A stretch of DNA of 64,000 nucleotides from Rana temporaria (Eukaryota; Chordata; Amphibia; Anura; Ranidae): the NCBI RefSeq assembly GCF_905171775.1, contig NC_053494.1:159638456-159702455 (forward strand), in the 5' to 3' direction. Below are positions 41,713 to 53,239 of this stretch, piece after piece. A program made the position numbers and the translations under genes. How positions within the stretch are numbered: position 1 is the stretch's first letter; every line of letters begins with the position of its first letter. The notes beneath the pieces were generated by a model. The model had not been told where the DNA came from, searched no databases, and saw nothing but the letters and a program-made list of their open reading frames with translations.

Positions 41713-43814
41713 GCATTGTGCCAAAATTCCGAGTTCTGCTTATCCTTCCAAATCCTTACCCCACCTGAAACACTACATTAAAAAAAATTAAACATTTGGA
41801 AAAAAATGTGAAAATCGTACTTTACACCTCGAATTTCAAGAACCTAAGGGAACGTTACTAGCTTTCCAAGAAGATCCTGGGAAAGCGGAGGGCTCAAAGA
41901 GGGGGCTCATCTTCAAAGGCTCAGGCGAAGACTCATCAACACAGTATAGGAATGTGATTTTGGATCCTCAGCTTTCTCAAGATCTTGTTGGAAGGTCAGT
42001 GGCATTCCCCTCTCCTAGGTTATAAGGCAAGTATATTTTTCACTCTTTTAATATGTGATTTTTTTTGAATGTTTCATTACACATTTTTACATAAATGGTC
42101 CAAAAGGACAAGCTTATGCAACATTTTGATGCAAGGTCCACTTTAAAGAAAACAAGAAAACATTCTCCATAAGTGCTGCCATGTATGTAAATTAGAAATC
42201 TTCCAAATAATTACATTCAAACACACCCATTTAGAAGAACAACAGCATTAACTGTAGGAATCAGGAGTCTACTCTGGGTTCCAGCATTGTGCCTGTCTGC
42301 TGCAGCTCTTCTTTCCTCTTCCTGGTCTCACTAGAGGCTCCGACACCAGCGGGAGCCATTAACACCTGCTGCCATCAGGCAAAACCAGTGAGGAGAGAGT
42401 GGTGGGCGGGGCCAAGCCATAGCTTGCTATTAGGCAGAGTAAGCAATTTCAGTACAGGAAAGGAGCATTAACATCTGAGCAAGACTAAAATTCAGCTTTA
42501 ATATACAACAAACATTGAGAGGCAATTTATTCACATTTACACATTTGTATAACCATTAAATGCACTTTAGATTGTGGCTAAACACCATTTGGATGTAAAC
42601 TGGCCATTTATCATCACAGAGTGAATTTTCAGAAAAGTAACATCCCTTTCTGGGTAAAATGCTCAGTTTATGGGGATTCCATTCCACCATGACCTGTGTG
42701 AGTCCATTGCTCCTAAGATTGTTATAGCCAAGCACTCCCGATTCAGGAAATTAAAGCAATGCTTTCATGATCAGTAGAAGCTCTCCTTTATGTGTGTTCT
42801 CAGTAAACGATTATGATGCCAACGGTAGGGTAAAGACACAAAACGTCTCCTGGCAACACATTATTCTGGGTATCCAATTTTGCAGATCAGCTAATCTGCA
42901 TGACAGCAGTAACCTGGCTTTTGGTTTTGTAAGACAAGCAACATTTTTAAATCAATTTTGACTTGATATACAAGCGATGTCTTGATATAAAAATGGTGTC
43001 ATGTCACAACCGAGTATAAAAGAGAAGAGAGGCGCCTCTAAGTGTAGCAATATGGTTACATTTAATGAAGGTACAACATTTAGTAACTCACATGGTTGAT
43101 TAAAACAGGCACATATAAGTATGCACAATAACAAAAAATCAGCGCTCAATGGAAAAAAGGCATAAAACTTTATAGTCTAATAAAATTACATTGGTATTAC
43201 ATATAATAAAATATAGTGCACAATGATTATAATAATTGTAGAAAATTTGTGTAAAAACACAATAGTTGTGGTATAATTAATAATCCAATAAAGAACCCAC
43301 AACAATGCAACTGAGGAGTCTGTGATGGAAAAGGTTAATATCAGATGCCGAGTCACCAAAATAGCCCTGCTGCACCTTCAGCGCAGTAACCGCCGAAAAA
43401 CAGATGGAGAAAAAAAAACTTGCGCAGTATGATGGCTCAAAAGTACCTGCTGTGATGGACAGCCTTCATGCTCAACAAGATGTGATGAGAGCGTAGTATG
43501 AGGGTCCCAAAGATAGGAACGATGGAAAACACAGCAACTAGCAGGCAATACCTGCACCGAGAGCCGATGGACGTAGCCGCACTACGGCGGGGGTATCCGT
43601 GACACACGTGCGACGATGCTAGAGGACCAGCCAATAGGAAGCAAGACGTGCTCTGATGACATCAACAAGGAACAACGATTCTACCAATGGAGAGGCATAG
43701 GCGTGGCATCTGTAGCAACACAAGTGTAACCACGGAGATGGAACTAGGTGAGGAAACACGGATAGGGCTCAGACATCAGTGGCGATCAGATGGATTTGGA
43801 AAGAGCCGTAACTG
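41713..43814. other. AGPS intron, mostly unrecognised
   Basis: 41713-42960 shows no clear feature. 42960-43800 is probably one repeat: an AT-rich stretch (43080-43300), then a GC-richer right part (TAGCCGCACTACGGCGGGGG, GTGCGACGATG) leading into the hairpin at 43815. Class unknown. Confidence 0.4.
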
Positions 43815-43877
43815 ACATGTTTTGCGTTCCAACGCTTTATGAAAGACTTTGATAAAGTGTTGGAACGCGAAACATGT
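43815..43877. repeat. 63-bp hairpin (ACATGTTTTGCGTTCCAACG)
   Basis: Left arm ACATGTTTTGCGTTCCAACG plus CTTTAT; right arm ATAAAG, TGTTGGAACGCGAAACATGT. The short loop is GAAAGACTTTG. The CGCGAAAC word recurs in the other foldbacks near 22040. Confidence 0.85.
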
Positions 43878-44039
43878 GCAGAATTATGCACATTCATCAC
43901 GCTGTAACAGACTGAAAAGCGTGAATCGTATTTTACTAACACAAAATCAGCAAAAGCAGCCCCAAGGGCGGCGCCATGCGAATGGAACTTCCCCTTTATA
44001 GTGCCGTCGTCCGCGTTGTACGTCACTGCGCTTTGCTAG

Positions 44040-44172
44040 AGCATTTTTTTTCACGATCGTGTGTAGGCAAGGCCGTTTTAACGATCGGGTTGAAGAAAAC
44101 TTTGTTTTTCTAGACCATTAAAAGCGTAATTTTTTACAACCTGAAAAACGGTTGTGTGTACGCGGCATTAGA
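44040..44172. mobile_element. ACGATCGTGTGTAGG MITE fragment
   Basis: Contains CACGATCGTGTGTAGGCAAG and the mirrored GGTTGTGTGTACGCGGCATT. Similar to the GTACACACGATC family but diverged. Confidence 0.5.
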
Positions 44173-44667
44173 CTTCCCTTGGCTCTGCATTCACATTACC
44201 ACTCTGATCTGAGTCATTATCTACTCATCAACTGTCCGAAATCACATGGTAGGCTGCAACTGGCAGATTACCGATCCCCAATCCACTTACGTGATACAAG
44301 AATACCAAATGAATAAAGTAGAAACGAGGCACTGTATTAAAACTATGAAAAGATCAGTTAGCTGATAAGAACCCAGGCTCTTTAAAGGCTACTCTTGACA
44401 AGAAAAAAAAAAAGTTCTTCAAGCATTAAGCCCAAAATTGAGGATTCACATGTATAAGGTCTAACGAGAGTGCCAAACAGTCTGAGTTTCCAAAAACTGC
44501 TTGTATTCGAATTGGTTCACAAATTAAAATGCAGAAGAGACAATGCATTTTGGGAGATCAAAAAACTCCCTCAACAGGTCCAAAACATACAAGGAACCAA
44601 AGCTGGCACAAATCATCAAAAGTGAAGTAGTTGCTTGACAGGTCATAGCCAGAATCAATGAATCAGC

Positions 44668-44973
44668 AAAAGTGATTCTAAATAGGTTCCCTTAAGCTAG
44701 TGCATTGTTGGTTCACTTACCTTTTCCTTCAATTTCCCTTCTAAATGTTTTTTTTTCTTTGTCTGAATTTCGCGAGCATGTCGACTAACCCCCAGCCAGA
44801 ACAGCTCGGCTCATGGGGGCAAGCTTACTGAGGAGAAACAGGAAGTGAGAAATTCAGACAAAGAAAAAAAACATTTAGAAGGGAAATCGAAGGAAAAGGT
44901 AAGTGAACCAACAATGCACAAGCTTAAGGAACCCATTTAGAAAATAAAAAACCAACCTTTACAACCCCTTTAA
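44668..44973. mobile_element. GTTGTAAAG-type foldback element
   Basis: The right end ACCTTTACAACCCCTTTAA (TTAA at 44970-44973) belongs to the GTTGTAAAG family. Two arms of about 100 bp are near-exact inverses: 44668-44773 contains TTGTTGGTTCACTTACC, and 44847-44944 contains GGTAAGTGAACCAACAA. The left TTAA end is not clear. Confidence 0.7.
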
Positions 44974-45181
44974 TAATTCCTACTGTTGGTGTTGCTTATA
45001 CATACAAATGTGGGTTGTAGTATATGCCAGGGCTACTTTTTATGGCCATTTGGGCATGCAGAAGGGAATGAGAACTTTGTGTGCCAGATATTTACTACCG
45101 GACAATTATATGAAACCAGATACCTATTACTAAACTACAAGAACATATTGCATGTAAGCAAAATGGCTAATCTGGATTTAT

Positions 45182-46537
45182 TTAACCACTTGACCACTAG
45201 GCACGTAAACCCCCTTAATAACCAGACCAATTTTCAGCTTTCGGTGCTCTCACAATTTGAATGACAATTACTCAGTCATACAACACTGTACCCAAATGAA
45301 ATTTTCGTCCTTTTTTTCACACAAATAGAGCTTTCTTTTGGTGGTATTTAATCACCGTTGGGTTTTTTATTTTTTGCGCTATAAAAGAAAAAAGACTGAA
45401 AATTCTGTAAAAAAAATAAATTTTTCTTTGTTTCTGTTATAAAATTTGGCAAATTTAGTATTTTTTCTTCATTTTTTTGCATAAATGTGAAAGATGAAGT
45501 TACGCCGAGTAAATAGATACCCAACATGTCACCCTTCAAAATTGCACACGCTCGTGGAATGGCGCCAAACTTCGCTACTTAAAAATCCCCATAGACGATG
45601 TTGCAGGGTATTGCGGAGTATTGTGGGGTATTGCGGAGCATTGCGGAGTATTGTGGGGTATTGCGGAGTATTGTGGGGTATTGCGGGGTATTGCAGGGTA
45701 TTGCGGAGTATTGCGGGGTATTGCGGAGTATTGCGGGGTATTGCGGAGTATTGCGAGGCATTGCGGAGTATTGCGGGGCATTGCGGAGTATTGGGGGCAT
45801 TGCGGAGTATTGCGGGCATTGCGGAGTATTGCGGGCATTGCGGAGTATTGCGGGCATTGCAGAGTATTGCGGGCATTGCAGAGTATTGCGGGCATTGCAG
45901 AGTATTTTGGGGTATTGCAGAGTATTTTGGGGTATTGCAGAGTATTTTGGGGTATTGCAGAGTATTTTGGGGTATTGCACAGTGTGGGGGCATTGCAGAG
46001 TGTGGGGGCATTGCAGAGTATTTTGGGGTATTGCACAGTGTGGGGGCATTGCAGAGTGTGGGGGCATTGCAGAGTGTGGGGGCATTGCAGAGTGTGGGGG
46101 CATTGCAGAGTGTGGGGGCATTGCAGAGTGTGGCTGGTACTGCAGAGTATTGCACAGGGAGGGATCGATGGCTGGATCTGTGACTGCATGTGTCACAGAT
46201 CCAGCCCGCAGCAGCAGCTGCTGCTGCTTCCGCTCTCTCCCCTCTCCTCTCTCACACTGTACCGTTCGGTACAGAGAGGAGAGGAAGGAACCGGCGTCAT
46301 CACATGACGCCGGTTTGTTTACTAGTGATCGCTCCGTCATTGGACGGAGCGATCACGTGGTAAATCGCCGCTATCAGAGAGGGAGGGAGGACCCGGCGGT
46401 CACGGAGACTCCCGTGTGCGCGCCCCACAGGGCGCGTGGGAGCGCGATTCTGGGAGGACGTACATTGACGCCCTCCCAGAGTTAAGCAACCGCCTTGTAG
46501 AGGTATTTCGTCTATAGGGCGGTTGCTAACTGGTTAA
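45182..46537 (+). mobile_element. CCACTT-type TTAA element, longer twin of 23925-24947
   Basis: 1,356 bp from TTAACCACTTGACCACTAGG to GTTGCTAACTGGTTAA. The first 400 bp differ from the twin by only a few bases. The minisatellite is more than twice as long (45600-46150). The right 330 bp is again nearly the same, with a shortened (GCA)n block and loss of part of one hairpin (GGTAAATCGCCGCTATCAG). The pair records the same ancestor with independent array growth. Confidence 0.82.
45600..46150 (+). repeat. Minisatellite, about 550 bp, with stepwise unit change
   Basis: The left portion alternates 10-bp halves (TTGCGGAGTA and TTGTGGGGTA, together 20 bp). From about 45790 the unit is 19 bp (GGGCATTGCGGAGTATTGC). 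From about 45895 it is 20 bp with a TTTTGGGG form. From about 45978 it is 18 bp (GTGGGGGCATTGCAGAGT). Homogenised blocks of different unit length lie side by side. The long open frames over it are by-products. Confidence 0.9.
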
Positions 46538-46688
46538 AAATTATAAAAACCGTTAGACTGCAAGACAATAGAATGCAAAACACTTTCAAAACATAAAATG
46601 TGTGATTCTGGTCTTTCTTTCTTTATACAAGCTATTTTACCAGTGGAGGAAATGCTCACATCTTAAAGCTCAATTGAAGTCTCAAGTT

Positions 46689-46890
46689 CTAGGGCCAGTT
46701 CACACCATGCCTGCAGAGGAATCGCACAGAAACATGCTGTGCATTTCACTTGCCGTTCTGTGCAATTTCAGTCCATTCATTTTGAATGGGCTAAAATCGT
46801 ACTGCGCCAAAAGTAATGCTACTTTTACAAAAGCACTGCAACTGGACTGCATGGTACTTTTGTACCATGCGATTCGGTGCAGGCAAACAC
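46689..46890. repeat. TTCACACCATG foldback repeat
   Basis: GGGCCAGTTCACACCATGCC begins it. CATTCATTTTGAATGGGCTA in the middle and ATGCGATTCGGTGCAGGC at the right resemble 31670-31755 and the inside of 9041-9497. Non-coding. Confidence 0.5.
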
Positions 46891-47162
46891 GGTTTTGGGC
46901 ATTATTATCTTACTATTGGATTTTTTTGTGCGCTTTCAGAAAATGCAGTAAAACTGCTCAATCTAATGGAAGTCTTCTGCAAAGCACGGGTAACCCACAC
47001 GAAAACGGCAGGTACACTGCGCTGTGGGGAAACCTCAGCCAATGAGTGTGGAAGAGGCCAAAGGGTTTGTATTAATGCCCATAGAGTCCTGAGATTAATA
47101 CAGTTCTGTCACATAGCCCTGTCTGGCAGGAAGGTGGACTTTATGCTCTGCTGCAGTTAAGC

Positions 47163-47347
47163 ACTAAAGTCTCGTACACACGATCCGTTTTTCCGACAGG
47201 AAAACTGTGGGGGAAAGCTTTTGGTCGGGAATCCTGGCCGTGTGTATGCTCCTCGCAGTTTTTCCCCCCCGACGGGAAAAATGCCCAAAATCCGCAAAAT
47301 CCAGTGGACTTTTGCCCGGTGTTTTTTGGCAGTGTGTACGAGGCAAA
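47163..47347. mobile_element. ACACACGATC foldback MITE
   Basis: The ends CTCGTACACACGATCCGTT and CAGTGTGTACGAGGCAAAA are imperfect inverses. Inside, TCCGACAGGAAAACTG mirrors CAGTTTTTCCCCCCCGACGG. Non-coding, 185 bp. Confidence 0.65.
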
Positions 47348-47617
47348 ACGGACCGTTCTATAGCATTTTCACTGCTACAGGGCAGAACCTGTTTACTGGA
47401 TCACGTGATCCGACATTTCCTGGAAGGGGGCGTGCGCATGCCGATTGTCAGGGATAGAGACAGAACTGTGATCTGTAATCAAGGCAGATTAGCGTTTAGA
47501 CGGGTGGGGGGGGGGGGGGATGGAAGACGTTTCCCTGCAAAGCAGAAATAAAATTCAATCTCTACCTCTAGTAAAAGCACCTCAACACCGTACACAAACA
47601 CTGGTCAGCACACACAG

Positions 47618-48217
47618 TTAACCCTTTGATCGCCCCCATTGCGCAACCCCTCCAAGCCAGTGTCATTAGTACAGCTACACTGCAGATTTTTAGCACTGAT
47701 CATGTTATTAGGGTCACTGGTTCTCAAAAAGTGTTAGTGTCAAAATGTCTGCCGCAATATCACAGTCCTGCTATAGGTTGCCAATCACCGCCATTATTAG
47801 TGTAAAAAAATTAGTTTGCACAAAAGTTATAGGGTCTACAAACAATCAAGATAAGTTTATTGTGATTTTTTTTTTACCAAAAATATGTAGCAGAATACAT
47901 ATTGACATAAATTTTTAAGAAATTCTATTTTTCACTTTTTTTTATTGAATATGTTTTATAGCAGAAAGAAAAAAATGTCTTTTTATTTTCAAAATTGTTG
48001 AACTTTTTTTTTTTTTTTTTACGCTATAAACAAAAAACAGGTGATCAAATACCACCAAAAGGAAGCGTCATTAGTAGGGGAAAAAAAAAAAGGGCCTAAT
48101 TTTATTTGGACACAGCATCACACGACCGCGTAATTATCCGTTAAATTAATACAGTGCCATATCGCAAAAATGGTCTGGTCATGAAGGGGATTAAGTCTTC
48201 CAAAGGTCAAGTGGTTA
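47618..48217 (-). mobile_element. CCACTT-type TTAA element, inverted copy
   Basis: Ends TTAACCCTTTGATCGCCCCC and GGTCAAGTGGTTAA. The core is present in inverse order: ACGCTATAAACAAAAAACAG, then ATCAAATACCACCAAAAGGA, then CACACGACCGCG. Diverged and shorter than 16697-17706. Confidence 0.7.
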
Positions 48218-48572
48218 AGTAACACTTACAGGTCTTATCCCTACCCCAGTCTTAGACTGGACAGTGGAAAGAGAAGCACCGTACAGATCAGCTCATCGCT
48301 CTGTCACTCTGCTAATCAAGAAGTGTCTGGTTAGCATATGGTCATTGCAGAATACATGCCTGGCTCCTTTTGATACTTCTCCCACTTACTGTCTGAGCTC
48401 TGCCGTTCATGGACTGCGAGAGCATAGGTGCCTGAATTTGACCTGGTAGTAACCAGATCAAATTTAAGCACCAACATTGCTTACATTTAAAACTACAATT
48501 AATGATGTATTAATTAATATAGCCTTGTATTTGCATACTTTGTGCGTTTTATAATTACCTGGGAGTTTAGCT

Positions 48573-49062
48573 TTAAAGTATCTCTAGTCAAAACTTTTTT
48601 TTGTTTTAGACACAGCAAGGGTTTGAACTTTTGTCACATTTTATTGCTTTTTGGGACTCCACTGGATAGACATACCTTGAGGTTAGGTATAACAATTTAC
48701 TTCCTCAAAACTCAACAGGAGTTGCAACTTTCTCTACTATATACATGTCCTGGCTCTTGAGGGGGCGAGCAGGAGTGTCAGGACGTCCACTAACACACAG
48801 CTCCTTTCTCTATCTGCAAAGTAGAGAGTGTCCTGACTTGCCTGCTCGCCCCCTCCCCCCTCAAGAGGCTTTCTCCACACCAGGGAGAAAGCCTTGCATT
48901 ACTGTATGTAGTTACAGACAGAAGAACAGGAAGTGAGCATCTCTCAGAAGAAATAAGGACATTTAAAAGCAAAATCGAAGGAGGAGGTAAGTGAAGGAGG
49001 ACTGCACCAAGGTAAAGGAAGCTATTTAGGGAAAAAAAATATTTCCTTTACAACCCCTTTAA
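48573..49062. mobile_element. TTAA-bounded element with unlike ends
   Basis: The left end TTAAAGTATCTCTAGTCAAA and the right end TTTCCTTTACAACCCCTTTAA-type sequence (to 49062) belong to different end types, so this may be two merged elements. Inside, a mirrored pair GAGGGGGCGAGCAGG and CCTGCTCGCCCCCTC (48759 and 48839) forms a large hairpin. The right TTAA (49059-49062) is shared with the following repeat. Confidence 0.55.
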
Positions 49063-49856
49063 GCTGGCCATTCACAGTTCCGAACTTTTTGTTCAGCCAG
49101 CATGCTGAACGGACAAAATAAATAAATAACAGGATCCTCCATGCTCAGAAAAGAGGTGGATTCAAGAATCCCTCGCTGGGACATTTTAACCTGACAGGAG
49201 GGACCCACCACAGTCAGAATACACTGATCAGTGGCTGCAGGTGCATGTCCCTTTGAAAAATGTCAATGAAAGATCGACTTCTGTTGAGGGCATTTGGCCA
49301 AATTTCGATCATATGGCCAACATTACTTTAGTTTTATGTGTGTTCTCTTTTCTTCAGCAGGAACAGGGAAGCTGGTCAGAGTTGATGGGAAGATGGATGG
49401 AGCCAAATACAGGGCAATCTTAGAAGAAAACCGGTTATGCCCTGTAAACACGATCGGATTTCTGTTGGAATCAAATTCGATGGATTTTTTCATTGGATAT
49501 CTGATGAAGCTGACTTTCATCAGTCTTGCATATACACCATCAGACTAAATTCCGACCGTGCCAAATTGCTGTGACGTAAAACACTACGACGAGCCGAAAA
49601 ACATGAAGTTCAATGCTTCCGAGCATGCGTCGACTTGATTCTGAGCATATGTGGATTTTTCTCCGATGGAGTTCCACGCAGACGATCGGAATTTCCTATC
49701 GTTTCTTTATCCATAGGAAAAATTTAAAACATGTTCTATATTTTTACACGGATAGAAAAAAGACCGGTGGGGCCCACACACGATCGGTTTGTCCAATGAA
49801 AACAGTCCATCGGTCTTTTTTCATCGGACAAACCGATCATGTGTACACGGCTTTAA
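49059..49856. mobile_element. TTAA-to-TTAA repeat block with ACACGATCGG motifs
   Basis: Begins TTAAGCTGGCCATTCACAGT at the TTAA shared with its left neighbour. It ends ATGTGTACACGGCTTTAA at the TTAA shared with its right neighbour. Inside are TGTAAACACGATCGGATTTC and the pair GATCGGTTTGTCCAATGAAA and CATCGGACAAACCGATC. The two ends do not pair well, so it may be two fused elements. Confidence 0.55.
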
Positions 49857-50293
49857 GGCCCATACACACGGTCTGACTTTTTGCCAACAAACTTCAAAAT
49901 GAGCAAGTTTTCCCAAAAATCCGACCGTGTGTACGCTCCATCGGACAAACTTTTTCAGTTTTCATTGGACAAAAGTTCGCTCTTCAAACGGACAAACTTT
50001 TCGGCAACAAAAGTCCTACGGTGCAAAGTCCTATAGTGTGTACAGAAATCCATCTGACTTTTGTCCAAAGTGCAAATACGCATGCCCAGAACCAATGTTA
50101 AAATCAACCAACAATAGCAGAAGTTGACCAAAGGGTGGCGGTAAAGAGCAGAAAAAACACGTGATGTTGGGAAAGTTTTAGGAAAGTTTGCAGAAAAGTC
50201 AGAGTGTGTGTATGCTATGGGTGTGCCCGGCCAATTCCCTTCGGACAAAAATCCACGGAAAAGTTTGTTTGAAGTCTGATCATGTGTACAAGG
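49853..50293. mobile_element. TTAAGGCCCATACACACGG element
   Basis: Starts TTAAGGCCCATACACACGGT at the TTAA shared with the block before it. The right end AGTCTGATCATGTGTACAAG abuts the hAT target duplication. The mirrored words CCGACCGTGTGTACG and GTGTGTATGCTATGGG lie within. Non-coding. Confidence 0.6.
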
Positions 50294-50301
50294 GTTTAGA
50301 G

Positions 50302-51007
50302 CAGGGGTGCCAAACTTTTTGAAGAGTGAGGGCCACTTAAGCAACTTGGTAACCAGTCGCGGGACACAATGAGTGGAGCGGGCAGATGACAGGTCACGGC
50401 TACTCTACAGGCTCTCTGATCCACCCTGATGGAAGGGGACGAATTACCTTCTGTTTTTCAGACTGGAGGTAGGTGGGCGTAAACAGACATCTGTCACTCC
50501 ATAGAGGTGAACTGAGGGTCCCATTTGGTCGGGCTGGTCGTGTAAAAGGGCCTAAGACTGCAAACATACTGATGTGCTGCGGTTTACCCACACTATGGGG
50601 TGCAGTGTAGTGCACCTGTGTCTATCCTGCGTGTTAGCTGAACTTTGCCATAGACTCCGCCTGTGGCAAAAGCCAGTGCTGTAGAGGCAGCATCGGCTTA
50701 TGGGGCTCTGCTCCGCAGCCACTTTCTTCCTCTACCAGCAGCTTCATTCACAACACTGATGCTGTGGTATCGCTGGTCGGCAACCTGCAATCTGGGCTTG
50801 CCAACCTGCCATTCCAGAGCAGGAGGTCATGGGCCACATCAGAGGGCTCCACGGGCCACATCAGAGGGCTCCACGGGCCACATCAGAGGGCTCCACGGGC
50901 CACATCAGAGGGCTCCACGGGCCACATCAGAGGGCTCCACGGGCCACATCAGAGGGCTCCACGGGCCACATCAGAGGGCTCCACGGGCCACTGGTTGGCC
51001 ACCCCTG
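50302..51007. mobile_element. hAT-type non-autonomous element with internal 22-bp repeats
   Basis: Ends are CAGGGGTGCCAAAC and GGCCACCCCTG, a short imperfect inverted repeat typical of Charlie-like hAT elements. It is flanked by an 8-bp duplication with one mismatch (GTTTAGAG at 50294-50301, CTTTAGAG at 51008-51015). No transposase frame is present. The right third carries the tandem array at 50831-50999. It separates a TTAA-type repeat on the left from a Tc1 relic on the right. Confidence 0.8.
50831..50999. repeat. 22-bp minisatellite, 7 full copies
   Basis: Seven nearly identical 22-bp units begin at 50831, 50853, 50875, 50897, 50919, 50941 and 50963. Each starts GGGCCACATC and ends CTCCAC. 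A partial eighth merges into the element end GGGCCACTGG. The array lies inside the hAT-type element and looks like expansion of its terminal GGGCCAC motif. The Gly/His/Pro-rich frames across it are a by-product of the repeat. Confidence 0.9.
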
Positions 51008-51015
51008 CTTTAGAG

Positions 51016-51310
51016 TCTGCAAAAGACTTGAGACTGGGGTGGAGGTTCGCCTTCCAGCAGGACAACGATCCTAAACATATAGCCAGAGCTACAATGGAAT
51101 GGTTTAGATCAAAGCAAAATCATGTGTTAGAATGGCCCAGTTAAAGACCAGACCTAAATCCAATTGGGAATCTGTGGCAAGACTAGAAAATTGCTGTCCA
51201 CAGACGCTCCAATCTAAGATATGAGTTTGCGCTATTTTGCAAAGAAGAATTGGGATCTCAATACCATGTGGTCTCCAATAGCTAAAGATTACATTTCCTT
51301 CAGCTGTCCC
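51016..51310 (+). mobile_element. Tc1-like transposase relic
   Basis: Directly after the hAT insertion at 50302-51007. Translation gives LGWRFAFQQDNDPKHIARAT, EWFRSKQNHVLEWPS, a stop, then RPDLNPIGNLWQD and FALFCKEELG. The QQDNDPKH and the S/stop-RPDLNPI-LW signatures are those of the DDE/D catalytic domain of Tc1 transposases. Stops and a frameshift show decay. This is a different Tc1 lineage from 12590-13180. Confidence 0.85.
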
Positions 51311-52454
51311 TTTAAAATTTAGATACATAGAATGCTGACATCATATAAAGAGCAGAACACTTAATTTAGGAGCAATGTAAGCAATCAGAATGTCTCCTTT
51401 ACTACTGTAAACTGATAAAAGATTAACGCTGGTTGCTAAAGGTTACTAAACCTCATTAAACATTACAGTGTTATTAAATAAAGCATATTATGACTTCCAA
51501 AACAATAAAAACCTCTCAGTGCGAGAACCGACATACATAAAATGTATATGAATAACTATGGTAATACACATAATGTACATTAAACGTATCTTGCTTTTTA
51601 CTATATTATTCAGTGCTTATGGTTGCATTTATCTCAATTACATTTTTTATTTCCTTAAATAACAAACGGTTGCATAAAATTTAGAGAACAGTATCCCATG
51701 ATAACCAGAAAGTAATTCCAATAATAAGCTCGGAGAACATAGTCGGTCAAGAATGTTGTCTGCTCATGTGAAATAAATATATATGTATTAAAAACACAGA
51801 TAATTATCTTAATTACTCTGGAAATGAGTGTGGCCTGTTCATGATTGATCTCCTGGATAACTGCCTACCCGCAGAGCAGTCTTTCACCCTTTGTGACACA
51901 AAATGATTTCATGATGTACAAGCAGCACCACATGAAAGATGAGAAGAACTGTGTATCGGTGTCACCGAACAGAGATCCATCAAATCTCTCTTCCCTCCAA
52001 TGTGCTAATGATGGACCGGTGCACGAAAGTGAAATTAAACGTAGAACTGGACTGCCCTATCACCAAGGCCTGGGCAGAGGGGACTGTCGAATTGGGATAC
52101 TCAATGGGAAACTGGGGGGGCAGGCTGAGCAAATGCCATTTTATTTGCCATGCTTTCCATCGATCAGCCATGTAATCCATCAAAGGAGACGGACAGAAAA
52201 CTCCCCATCATTACTCACCCTGTTACTGGAGTGAAATGTTTTCTGTCCCTTTGTAGCGGCACAAAACAATTAGTGACAGGGGGTGGGCTATTGACTATTT
52301 ATCAAATCTTCTTGATTACTTAGTTTCTTTTTTAAGAGAAATGCAGGAGTCTAAGCTGGAGTTGCTACACAAAAAGGATTAAATATTAACTTTCCCTGGT
52401 CTTTAGCTACAAAGATAAAATCAATACGGGACTAGCTGCGAAACCGACACAGTG
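51311..52454. other. AGPS intron, apparently unique; possible conserved element
   Basis: No repeat ends. 51840-52250 is balanced in composition, has few CpG and stays open in two plus-strand frames (129 and 78 codons) with no recognisable domain or splice partners. I do not call it a gene; it could be a conserved non-coding element. Confidence 0.35.
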
Positions 52455-53134
52455 GAAAGTAAGAACGACAATCATACAACACTTTACCCAAATGAAATCG
52501 TTATTTTTCTCCCCCACAAACAGAGCTTTCTTTTGGGTGGTAATTGATCACCTCTGGGTGTTTTATTTTTTAAACAAATTACTGTTTTATATTTTGTTAT
52601 AAAACTTTGCAAATAGGTAATTTTTCTCCTTCATTGATGTACGCTGATAATGCTGCACTGACGGGCACCAATAGGCTGCATTGATCTGCACTGATAAGAC
52701 TGCACTGATGGGCACTAATAGGTGGCACTGATGGGTGGCAGTGATTGGCACCACTGGTGGGCATTGGCAGGTGGCACTGGTGGGCACAGATGAGTTGGCT
52801 GTGCCTCTTCCTCATTGGGACCGCTGTCCCTTAACACAGAAGTCGGTGATCAGCTTTCCCCCCCCTCCTCACGCTGTCAGATTCCTGATCTTCTGTTTAC
52901 ATCACGTGATCAGCTGTCATTGACTGACAGCTGATCGCGTAGTAAGGGGCTGGGATCGGCCTCTTACTCTGATCTGTGATCATCTGAGTCTCATTGACTC
53001 AGTGATCACAGAGCGTGCCGTGTGGGCCCTGCGTGGGGCACGTGCAAAGGGAGGATGCCTATTGACGGCCTCCCGGAAAAGTAGGTCCGCGCTGTAGCAG
53101 TCATTCGGCTATAGTACGGACAAGAAGAGGTTAA
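52455..53134 (+). mobile_element. CCACTT-type element, left-truncated, with short tandem block
   Basis: It enters at ATACAACACTTTACCCAAAT, the position about 85 bp into the family, and continues with AGAGCTTTCTTTTGGGTGGT. A degenerate tandem of about 12-24 bp (GCACTGATGGGCACTAATAG, GGCACTGGTGGGCAC) fills 52655-52790. Hairpins GATCACAGAG and TCAGCTGTCA follow, and AGAGGTTAA ends it at 53134. Confidence 0.7.
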
Positions 53135-53239
53135 ACTTCAAGGCTTCATGCACACTGGACCCTCCCTAGAAACCTTTCTCCTGGCAGCAAAAAAAAAAAA
53201 AAAAAAAAACATGCTGGACGCAAGTAAACGTGTGTACTG

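Noticed and set aside
45494..46485. Open frames of up to 295 codons, Cys/Ile/Gly- or Asn/Thr/Pro-rich
   Set aside because: Same reason: the longer twin of the array. Not a repeat protein gene.
47207..47551. 114-codon frame
   Set aside because: Spans a foldback MITE and its flank with a G run; no protein features.
50663..51144. Overlapping frames with Gly-His-Arg-Gly-Leu-type repeats
   Set aside because: Generated by the 22-bp minisatellite inside a hAT-type element.
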